8,499 bases of DNA from an uncultured Prevotellaceae bacterium (GTDB taxonomy: Bacteria; Bacteroidota; Bacteroidia; Bacteroidales; Bacteroidaceae): assembly GCA_902775075.1 (NCBI GenBank), contig CACYKX010000136.1, positions 1 to 8,499 of the forward strand. The letters are read 5' to 3'. This document shows, in pieces, positions 1-5,994 of this stretch (its first letter is position 1; every line of letters starts with the position of its first letter). Made by a program: the position numbers and the translations under genes. The notes beneath the pieces were generated by a model that did not search any database, was not told the DNA's origin, and worked only from the letters and a program-made list of their open reading frames with translations.

Positions 1-25
1 TTTTAGGGTCATTTTCATGTAATTC

Positions 26-39
26 GTAACAAAACCGTG
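26..39 (+). repeat. Direct repeat copy A, GTAACAAAACCGTG
   Basis: The 14-mer matches the copy at 170-183 at 13 of 14 positions (C versus T at the tenth base). It is unrelated in sequence to the 19-bp iterons. It could be a second protein-binding site in the origin region; no function can be assigned from sequence alone. Confidence 0.4.
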
Positions 40-77
40 CTAGTCTTTACTGCAAATATTTCTAATAAACTACTGGT

Positions 78-90
78 TATCAATATGATA
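78..90. repeat. Short dyad TATCA-ATA-TGATA sharing the iteron core
   Basis: Arms TATCA (78-82) and TGATA (86-90) are perfect reverse complements around a 3-nt spacer. TATCA is also the core of the three iterons, and this copy lies 25 bp before the first iteron core, close to the 24-bp spacing of the first two iterons. It may be a degenerate iteron or an inverted Rep-binding site, since Rep initiators often bind both iterons and inverted half-sites. The short length makes chance occurrence possible. Confidence 0.35.
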
Positions 91-100
91 CGTTTTATGG

Positions 101-119
101 TGTATCAAATCGGGAACAT
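101..119 (+). repeat. Iteron 1, TGTATCAAATCGGGAACAT
   Basis: This 19-mer is identical to iteron 3 (252-270) except for one base (C versus T at position 11) and shares GTATCAA plus GGGAAC with iteron 2. It is in the same orientation as the initiator gene and is a probable Rep-binding site. Confidence 0.65.
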
Positions 120-124
120 CATTT

Positions 125-143
125 CGTATCAATATGGGAACCT
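125..143 (+). repeat. Iteron 2, CGTATCAATATGGGAACCT
   Basis: Starts 24 bp after iteron 1, slightly over two helical turns, so both sites would face roughly the same side of the DNA. It is the most divergent copy but keeps GTATCAA and GGGAAC with the same internal spacing. Confidence 0.6.
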
Positions 144-169
144 TTTTAATAATTTATTCAGAATTTACA

Positions 170-183
170 GTAACAAAATCGTG
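170..183 (+). repeat. Direct repeat copy B, GTAACAAAATCGTG
   Basis: Second copy of the 14-mer at 26-39 with one difference. It lies between iterons 2 and 3, 144 bp after the first copy. Confidence 0.4.
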
Positions 184-211
184 AAACTTTTAAAGTATCA
201 TTTCTAGTCCG

Positions 212-246
212 TTTTATAACTGCTTATATATTAATTAGTTATAAAA
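212..246. repeat. Perfect 10-bp inverted repeat in the putative origin
   Basis: TTTTATAACT (212-221) and AGTTATAAAA (237-246) are exact reverse complements separated by a 15-nt, almost wholly A/T spacer. The right arm ends 5 bp before iteron 3. Possible roles are a regulator or Rep operator, or part of an easily melted unwinding element. An intrinsic terminator is unlikely, since the stem is nearly all A/T. Confidence 0.5.
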
Positions 247-251
247 TCTTG

Positions 252-270
252 TGTATCAAATTGGGAACAT
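252..270 (+). repeat. Iteron 3, TGTATCAAATTGGGAACAT
   Basis: Matches iteron 1 at 18 of 19 positions despite a 151-bp separation, which argues for conserved function. It lies about 40 bp upstream of the rep promoter's -33 element, so bound initiator could influence its own transcription. Confidence 0.65.
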
Positions 271-310
271 TTTGGGTGCATTTTTTTTATTGAATAAAAT
301 GGCCTTTATA

Positions 311-342
311 TTTGGAATATTAATATAAATATGTTAACTTTG
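311..342 (+). promoter_or_regulatory. Bacteroidetes-type promoter for the replication initiator gene
   Basis: TTTG at 311-314 and TAACTTTG at 335-342 match the Bacteroidetes primary-sigma consensus (-33 TTTG, -7 TAnnTTTG) with a 20-nt gap, close to the usual spacing. Transcription would begin only about 10 nt before the ATG at 359, giving a very short leader. A second perfect -7 match, TATATTTG at 307-314, overlaps the -33 box of the first but lacks a well-spaced TTTG; it could give a leader of about 40 nt. Confidence 0.6.
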
Positions 343-358
343 AACACAAATTTGGAAA

Positions 359-1549
359 ATGATGATAAAAGAACAGGAACCCATTTTAGGAGAGGAATTC
401 GCAGCACAGTCAGCAAAGAAGTCTACAACTCGGAAACGGCCAGCAAAAGCAAAAACTCCGAAGAAATTAACGAAGAAGCAAAAAGAGTTGATAGCAAATG
501 CTTTGCCTGTGGATGAGCAGACCTTTATGATTACACCTCTTGCGTTTACATATATGAGTCAAGATTATTCTGCTATGCAAAATAAAGTGGTCACATATAT
601 GTTGGAGAAGTTGCAAGATGTGTTGCACGATCTGATATCTAATAAAGTGACGGATATTACCAAACTGGCAAATCTTCAGGCAGGAGATATTAATAACGAT
701 CATGGTCTGTCGCTGAACCTATATTTTAAGGATTTTGCTGTGAATAAGAATCATTATCCAGAGTTGAGAAATGCGCTCACTGCTTTAGCTACAATTCCAG
801 TACAAATTCCTTACAAAAGTGATGGCGGGAAAAAGTATAAGCGTGTGACCAATTTATGTGACGTATATATACCAGAAGATAGTTATAATCCATATGTCAA
901 TATTCATATGGACGAAGATATAGCCAAGGCTTTCGTTAATGTAGAACTTGGTTATCATCTATTAGGAAAAGATACAATATATAATACGAGAAATAAATAT
1001 ACCCAACGTATATTTCTATTGATTTCGGCTTGGATGGATAAAGGAAGTGTAACGTTTAACACAGAATATTTCCGCCAAATTTTGAATATAGATAAGAAGT
1101 ATAAAGCTTTTCGTCATGTTGTACAGCGTGTCTTACAACCTGCACATGATGAGTTGAAAGAATTAGCCCAATTAGGGTATTGCTCATGTTATTTTGAATT
1201 TGAGAAGATATATCCTGGTATGAAGCATACTGGAGAGCCTGATTCTATCAAGTTTATTATATATAAGAGCCCGAAGTTGATAGATTCAGAGGCTAAGTAT
1301 GAGAAGGGTGGACAACAAGATTATTTTGCCGATCTATTAGTGAAGCATTTTGGAATGCCACAGAATCGTGCAGATGAACTTAAAAAGTACCTGAATAGAG
1401 ATAATTACCAGCAGACGATGACCAAGTTAATGGGTTTAGAGAAATACGTGAAGAACCCGGAGAATGGCATAAAAGATGTGCCAAGTTATGTATTCCGCAG
1501 TTTTGTGAATTTCTTCCAAACAGAGGATAAGAAAAATATAGTAGGATAA
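359..1549 (+). CDS. Replication initiation protein, Rep_3/RepB-type
   Basis: Probable iteron-binding initiator that opens a replication origin. The 396-aa length is near the upper end for plasmid Rep_3 initiators. Visible parts are a Lys/Ala/Pro-rich basic N-terminus (about residues 19-43), a first winged-helix-like region beginning near NKVVTYMLEKLQ (75-86), and a second one around residues 229-303. The second contains FRQILNID and the family-typical helix YKAFRHVVQRVLQPAHDEL (248-266), followed by the beta-strand stretch ending SIKFIIYKSP (296-305). A helical tail follows, with DVPSYVFRSFVNFF (373-386). Three iterons lie upstream, supporting the call. Two ATGs are adjacent (359 and 362); either may be used, and the -7 box at 335-342 rules out a much earlier start. 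The first ATG follows GGAAA rather than a strong ribosome site. No plasmid mobilisation or partition gene is nearby. The family call rests on sequence recognition, without a profile search. Confidence 0.8.
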   Translation: MMIKEQEPILGEEFAAQSAKKSTTRKRPAKAKTPKKLTKKQKELIANALPVDEQTFMITPLAFTYMSQDYSAMQNKVVTYMLEKLQDVLHDLISNKVTDITKLANLQAGDINNDHGLSLNLYFKDFAVNKNHYPELRNALTALATIPVQIPYKSDGGKKYKRVTNLCDVYIPEDSYNPYVNIHMDEDIAKAFVNVELGYHLLGKDTIYNTRNKYTQRIFLLISAWMDKGSVTFNTEYFRQILNIDKKYKAFRHVVQRVLQPAHDELKELAQLGYCSCYFEFEKIYPGMKHTGEPDSIKFIIYKSPKLIDSEAKYEKGGQQDYFADLLVKHFGMPQNRADELKKYLNRDNYQQTMTKLMGLEKYVKNPENGIKDVPSYVFRSFVNFFQTEDKKNIVG

Positions 1550-1573
1550 AAATGTATTTATAAATAAATGTAG

Positions 1574-1603
1574 AGACCCGTTATCATCTAAGATAACGGG
1601 TCT
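1574..1603 (+). terminator. Strong hairpin terminator between convergent genes
   Basis: AGACCCGTTATC (1574-1585) pairs perfectly with GATAACGGGTCT (1592-1603) around a 6-nt loop. On the + strand it is followed by TTAAGTTTATATT, a moderate T-rich tail, so it most clearly ends rep transcription 25 nt after the stop codon. The same hairpin could stop the operon coming from the other side, although its tail on that strand is less T-rich. Confidence 0.75.
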
Positions 1604-1690
1604 TTAAGTTTATATTGAATATCTTATTGAATTTTGAAAGTGATGTATTATTGCATTATAATTTTTCTTTCATAACTCATCGAATTCTCA

Positions 1691-3361
1691 TCATTTATAC
1701 TTCTCGATATATTTTTGTGCACGATCATCTCCCAAATCTTTAGCTTTCTCTAAGTTTTCTAATCCAGTAGTTTTCTTTTTCAATTCAATCTGTGATAAAC
1801 CTAATAAAAGCCATCCATCAGGATAATTAGGTGCCACCTTTGTGCAACGTTCAGCGACTTTTTCAGCCTCTTCATTTCGTTTAACGCGTAAATCTAGACT
1901 AGCCCATTCCGCTAGATATGTAGGTTCTGTAGAATCTAAAACACTTGCGTGAGCGATATCTATCAAAGCCTGCTGCCACATCTTAGCATTAGCTTCTGCC
2001 TTATATCGAGTATAAAAGAAAACAGGATTAATAGTTGCTGTAAGCGAATCGTATGTATTATAATCACGTATAGCCTTACGATATTCATCATGAGCATCAT
2101 ACCACATACCTCGAGCATAATAATATGGACTAGCATTACCTAGTCGTGAACCGATTATTACCGCACTATCGAGCAATTCAATTACCTCATTATCAGGAGC
2201 TTTCAAATTCATCTTACATTGAGCCATTTCATACCAGATCTCACCATTGTTCATTTTAGATTTCGTGAGATCTTGGAAGATCGTCAAGGCCTTATGATAA
2301 TCACCTTTAGAGAAAATGATTTGTGCTTGTTGATGTTTATATGCAGCCTCTGGTTTTATTTTGAAAGCCTCGTTAGCCTCGTTCAAGGCTTTGTCGAAAG
2401 TCCAATTCGAGTAAGTAGAATCATTACTATATACCAGTTTTTGATACATTTGCGCAGCATAGTTACTGTGTGCTTCATCTTTTGCCGTAGCCCGTGAGAT
2501 ACCATCACGTAAAGCCTGATCAGCTTCAGCGAATTTATTCTGTCCACAATACAGTTCAGCAAGACTCTTGTATCCTTCTGCTGATTTTGGGAATTTATTG
2601 ATAAATTCGTTAGCATAATCGAAGTTATCCTGTAAACTTCTTCTTCCGCGAGCCAATAGCATTGTCGTAACAGCTTCATTTTCTTTGTCAGGCAATCCGA
2701 TTCTGATACCAGTTTGCTGAAGTTTCTGTATGCTTAGGGCATCAAGTTGAAGAGATTCGATATAATTAGCATCAGTCGCAGATATACTCGTATTTCCAAG
2801 ACTTTTAACAAGTCCGAGAACCTGTCCATTTGCGTTTACGATAGGACTAGCGTAGAGATTATCTGAAGCATTGAAATCAAAAATGTAATAATTATATTTA
2901 GTATTGAATTTCTCAACCTTATTAACGGTAAGTTTTTGATAATTAGGGCTTGTTACAGAATAAGGAACAATCCAAGCCTGTGATCCTTCGGTAGATTCTT
3001 TAGAGGATAGGGGAGAAGACTTGATACCATTCATCTTTACCTTGAATTTGACCACATCATAGTTCTCGTCAGCCCCCATGATATAATCCACCTTGTGTGA
3101 TCGCCCAGTGGCATCAACGATTACGGCACTATCAGCCCCAACGAAAGGTTGAAAAGCACTAATAGCCGTACCATCTTCATTTATAAAGACACCCTGACAA
3201 GTACCTTTTATGTTTCCCTCTTTATTGAAGGTGGTAAGAGTAAATACCGATTTAGCAACTTTTTGTACGGCAGCAGATTGTGCCATGGCCCCAGAGGTTC
3301 CAAGGAACAGCAAAACGATCAACGATTTGATTTTTCGCATTTTATAAAAACTATTTTTCAT
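1691..3361 (-). CDS. Exported TPR protein with degenerate trypsin-like (pseudoprotease) domain
   Basis: A 556-aa protein with three parts. Residues 1-27 form a signal peptide: basic start, hydrophobic IKSLIVLLFL, cleavage likely at AMA|Q. Residues about 33-215 resemble an HtrA/trypsin-like domain: QGVFINEDGT matches the strand before the catalytic His, ENYDVVKFKV the Asp motif and SPIVNANGQVLGLV the region after the nucleophile. In my alignment with DegP, the His position is Gln71 and the Ser position Tyr170; only Asp102 is kept, so proteolysis is unlikely. Residues about 264-545 hold roughly eight TPR-like helical pairs, for example GDYHKALTIFQDL and NEEAEKVAERCTKVAP, suggesting a protein-binding scaffold in the periplasm or at the envelope. 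ATG at 3361 lies 2 nt after recN; Met8 (codon 3338-3340) is an alternative start that still leaves a signal peptide. It is the last gene of the operon. Partner and role are unknown. Confidence 0.75.
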   Translation of the reverse strand: MKNSFYKMRKIKSLIVLLFLGTSGAMAQSAAVQKVAKSVFTLTTFNKEGNIKGTCQGVFINEDGTAISAFQPFVGADSAVIVDATGRSHKVDYIMGADENYDVVKFKVKMNGIKSSPLSSKESTEGSQAWIVPYSVTSPNYQKLTVNKVEKFNTKYNYYIFDFNASDNLYASPIVNANGQVLGLVKSLGNTSISATDANYIESLQLDALSIQKLQQTGIRIGLPDKENEAVTTMLLARGRRSLQDNFDYANEFINKFPKSAEGYKSLAELYCGQNKFAEADQALRDGISRATAKDEAHSNYAAQMYQKLVYSNDSTYSNWTFDKALNEANEAFKIKPEAAYKHQQAQIIFSKGDYHKALTIFQDLTKSKMNNGEIWYEMAQCKMNLKAPDNEVIELLDSAVIIGSRLGNASPYYYARGMWYDAHDEYRKAIRDYNTYDSLTATINPVFFYTRYKAEANAKMWQQALIDIAHASVLDSTEPTYLAEWASLDLRVKRNEEAEKVAERCTKVAPNYPDGWLLLGLSQIELKKKTTGLENLEKAKDLGDDRAQKYIEKYK

Positions 3362-3363
3362 GT

Positions 3364-5022
3364 TTAAATTTTCAATAAGGCTTTTGCATTACTGATGGCA
3401 GCTTCTGTGATATTACTTCCCGACAGCATCTGTGCAATTTCCTTTATTCTTTCTTCATTTGTAAGCATTTTCATATGGCTAACAGTACCTTCAGGAGTTT
3501 CCTCCTTCGAAACCTTATAATGTGTTGTTCCGAGCGCAGCAATTTGTGGAAGATGAGTAATGCTGATAACCTGTCGATCATTGTTACCCATTTCCTGCAT
3601 GATTTGAGCCATCATTTCAGCGATTTTTCCACTTACACCCGTGTCAATTTCATCAAAGATAATTGTAGGCAATTTTACCGCCCCACTTATCATAGCCTTC
3701 AGCGACAACATTACTCGAGCTATTTCCCCACCACTGGCCACCTGACTTACAGGTTGCATTGGTGTGCTCGTGTTGGCAGAGAACAGAAAGTTTATCTTGT
3801 CGATGCCATCGCATGATAAAGGTTTTTCTGTAATTTCTACTTCGAATCTTACGTGTGGGATACCTAATGGTATGAGACGTTTTTTCATCTCCTTCTCGAT
3901 TTTCGAGGCTGCCTTTTTTCTTATCTCTGTAAGTTGGTTAGCCATTATTCTAGCTTCCTCTTCTAGTTTTCGAGTCTTCTCATCCATTTCCGCGATAGCA
4001 TCATCACTATTTTCGATATGATCAAGTTCATCTTTCAGATGATCGCGGATTTCGATAAGTTCTTCCACCGTTTCCACATGATACTTCTGTTCAAGCGAAT
4101 AAATAGTATCCAGTCGCTCGTTATTTCTTTGTTGTCTGATAGGATCAAATTCAAAGTTTTCGGTTTCACTAGAAATCTCGTCAGCTATATCTTTGATATC
4201 AATATAGTTAGAGTCGATACGCTGAGCAAGATCCTGAACTTTAGGAAACACATTTTCGATACTTCTCAGACTCTGTACAGCTTGTCTTAGTGAAGCGACG
4301 ATTCCCGTATCCTCACCATTCAACAAATTATCAGATTTATATAGAGCCGACTTGATATCCTCAGCATGATTTAGCGTTTCCGTTTCCTTCTCCAGTTCCT
4401 CCTGTTCGCCAGTTACCAAGTTTACAGAATCCAGTTCATTATATTGGAATTTGATAAATTCCTGATTCTCACGATCTTTCTTGATTTTTTCGTATAACTC
4501 CTCGTTAGCGATTTTTTGTTTCTTATAATCCAAGAAGAGTCTATTATACTCATCTACGATTTTCTGATCAGAAGCGATGATATCTACGACATTCAGTTGG
4601 AAGTCCTCCTTTCTGAGTAGCAGATTTTGATGTTGAGAATGAATATCGACCAACGTTTCGCCTAATTGTCTCATTACGCTCAATGACACTGGCGTATCGT
4701 TGATGAACGCTCTACTTTTCCCAGCCGAAGTAAGTTCCCTACGAACTATCGTATCGCCAAGATCCAAATCAATATCATTATCTTCGAAGAAATTTTCCAT
4801 GCCATATCTCGTCAAGTCGAAGTGCGCCTCAATAACACATTTCGACTTACCTTGTTTTATAGCCTTGATATCAGCACGATTACCCAAGAGTAACCCTATG
4901 GCTCCCAGGATAATACTTTTTCCGGCACCAGTTTCACCAGTGATGACAGAGAAACCCGGATGAAACTCAATATCGAGTTTTTCAATCAGGGTAAAGTTTT
5001 CTATTATGAGTCGTTTAATCAT
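3364..5022 (-). CDS. recN: DNA repair protein RecN
   Basis: SMC-like ATPase that acts in recombinational repair of double-strand breaks in the cytoplasm. The 552-aa length is normal for the family. The N-terminal head has IENFTLIEKLDIEF followed by Walker A GETGAGKS (29-36) and the RecN-type DIHSQHQ (126-132). The middle (about 155-380) is rich in Glu, Lys and Leu, as expected of antiparallel coiled coil. The C-terminal head has the ABC signature ASGGEIAR (429-436), Walker B with catalytic Glu in IIFDEIDTGVSG (454-465) and the His switch in ITHLPQIAA (488-496). All ATPase motifs look intact. The ATG overlaps the end of porD by 8 nt (ATGATTAA), and the stop is 2 nt before the next gene, so translation is probably coupled on both sides. 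No LexA-type operator was recognised upstream. Confidence 0.95.
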   Translation of the reverse strand: MIKRLIIENFTLIEKLDIEFHPGFSVITGETGAGKSIILGAIGLLLGNRADIKAIKQGKSKCVIEAHFDLTRYGMENFFEDNDIDLDLGDTIVRRELTSAGKSRAFINDTPVSLSVMRQLGETLVDIHSQHQNLLLRKEDFQLNVVDIIASDQKIVDEYNRLFLDYKKQKIANEELYEKIKKDRENQEFIKFQYNELDSVNLVTGEQEELEKETETLNHAEDIKSALYKSDNLLNGEDTGIVASLRQAVQSLRSIENVFPKVQDLAQRIDSNYIDIKDIADEISSETENFEFDPIRQQRNNERLDTIYSLEQKYHVETVEELIEIRDHLKDELDHIENSDDAIAEMDEKTRKLEEEARIMANQLTEIRKKAASKIEKEMKKRLIPLGIPHVRFEVEITEKPLSCDGIDKINFLFSANTSTPMQPVSQVASGGEIARVMLSLKAMISGAVKLPTIIFDEIDTGVSGKIAEMMAQIMQEMGNNDRQVISITHLPQIAALGTTHYKVSKEETPEGTVSHMKMLTNEERIKEIAQMLSGSNITEAAISNAKALLKI

Positions 5023-5923
5023 TACCTTTTATTTGTTCCCATGCATTATTTTGATTGGGGTTGATGGAGAACAGAATATCATAAATATCCTCCTTCTCCT
5101 TCTGAGTCCCTTTTCCTTTATATATAGCGGCCAGTTCGTCTCTTTTATAATCTAGCCAGATTTGTGGCAAGAGACATAGAGGCTTATCTTGATGTACTTT
5201 TTTGAGTAGGGTAGATATTGCTTTTGTTATCTCACTTCGTCCGCGTTCAGCATTATCAGCCATCACGTCCAACCCCTTACGATAATAATCATATTGCAAT
5301 TGACGGAAAGGCTGCATGCCCCCATCCATATAATCATTGATGAAAGCAAACCGATTGCGGCTATTATCAAAAGCCTTCCAACCAGGATAGTTCATACTTT
5401 GAGCATTATACGTGATATTCAAGCATTTCTCCAACACGTCAGAGCCACCCATTGGCGAGAAAGAATCCAAATCCAGTCCGATGATAAGATACGCATAATA
5501 AGCCACCAACGCCGTAAGCTGGTTATCAACTTTCTCCTCATTAAAATTCAGTTGGTCGAACTGTTGGAATTCAAAATCGAAATTATTATCAGTATTATGA
5601 TATAAGGTGCTCGTATAAGCCGAATTATATACAGGTCGGATAGCCTGTATCATAGCCTTACAAGAGAAAGAATTATTAGACCGGTCATATTTTGTTACGG
5701 TAATATTGAAATTACAAACGATTCGTTCCTGCTTTTGAAATTGCAGATTGGTCCATTGCCTATCATTGATAAACCCCTCAAGGGTAGACTGAAGGTTATC
5801 AAAGACCGCATTATCCGTGCTTTGTATTTGCGTATGGTTTATTGTAACCTTGGCATTCAACTCTTGAGCCCAGGTATGAATATAAAATGCAGACAGTATG
5901 CAAATCACAAACCATTTTTTCAT
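5015..5923 (-). CDS. porD: PorD / DUF4835 family exported protein (type IX secretion-associated)
   Basis: A 302-aa protein starting with a clear signal peptide (MKKWFVICILSAFYIHTWA, cut before QELNA). The mature part begins with the family-typical ELNAKVTINHTQIQ and a region ending DRQWTNLQF, and the interior has VAYYAYLIIGLDLDSFSPMGG. This is the DUF4835 family, annotated in Bacteroidetes as PorD and linked to the type IX secretion system; the molecular role is poorly defined. The gene order coaBC-porD-recN recurs across the phylum, which supports the call. No lipobox Cys follows the signal peptide, so it is probably periplasmic or outer-membrane associated rather than a lipoprotein. The start is preceded by AAGGTG and AAGAAAG, a better ribosome site than its neighbours have. 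No other type IX gene is visible in the window. Confidence 0.85.
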   Translation of the reverse strand: MKKWFVICILSAFYIHTWAQELNAKVTINHTQIQSTDNAVFDNLQSTLEGFINDRQWTNLQFQKQERIVCNFNITVTKYDRSNNSFSCKAMIQAIRPVYNSAYTSTLYHNTDNNFDFEFQQFDQLNFNEEKVDNQLTALVAYYAYLIIGLDLDSFSPMGGSDVLEKCLNITYNAQSMNYPGWKAFDNSRNRFAFINDYMDGGMQPFRQLQYDYYRKGLDVMADNAERGRSEITKAISTLLKKVHQDKPLCLLPQIWLDYKRDELAAIYKGKGTQKEKEDIYDILFSINPNQNNAWEQIKGND

Positions 5924-5994
5924 CTTTCTTACACCTTATATATAATATATAGCCATCAAGAACTATATGTTTGTTGGCAGATACATACCAGCGA
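5924..5994 (-). other. 71-nt gap between coaBC and porD
   Basis: This is the longest gap inside the operon. It is rich in TA steps near the porD start (5938-5950). No TTTG/TAnnTTTG promoter pair and no convincing terminator hairpin were seen, so read-through from coaBC is the simplest reading. Confidence 0.4.

Larger units (their letters stand above)
1..358. other. Gene-free AT-rich region, candidate iteron-type replication origin
   Basis: No credible gene lies here. The stretch is strongly AT-rich and holds three 19-bp direct repeats in the same orientation (101-119, 125-143, 252-270), further TATCA cores at 78-82 and 196-200, a perfect 10-bp inverted repeat (212-221 with 237-246), a separate 14-bp direct repeat (26-39 and 170-183) and a promoter for the initiator gene that follows. 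Iterons next to a Rep_3-type initiator are the standard layout of theta-replicating plasmid and chromid origins; that part is established knowledge. That this is the origin, and that it is active, is inference. One weak DnaA-box-like match, TTATTCAGA at 154-162, has one mismatch to TTATNCACA and means little in such AT-rich DNA. The region may continue to the left of the window. Confidence 0.6.

Noticed and set aside
154..162. TTATTCAGA as a DnaA box
   Set aside because: One mismatch to TTATNCACA at a normally conserved position, single copy, in very AT-rich DNA; chance match is likely.
101..270. Repeats considered as a CRISPR array
   Set aside because: Repeats are 19 bp, imperfect, unevenly spaced (24 and 127 bp) and next to a Rep gene; no cas gene is present. 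Iterons explain them better.
331..516. A 61-codon + strand reading frame overlapping the start of rep
   Set aside because: It overlaps the strong promoter -7 box, runs out of frame with rep, and its sequence looks like a frame shadow of the Lys-rich rep N-terminus.
359..1549. Rep region as part of a mobile element such as an integrated plasmid with mobilisation functions
   Set aside because: No integrase, transposase, relaxase, terminal inverted repeats or target duplication is visible in the window, so a mobile element cannot be called, although it is not excluded to the left.
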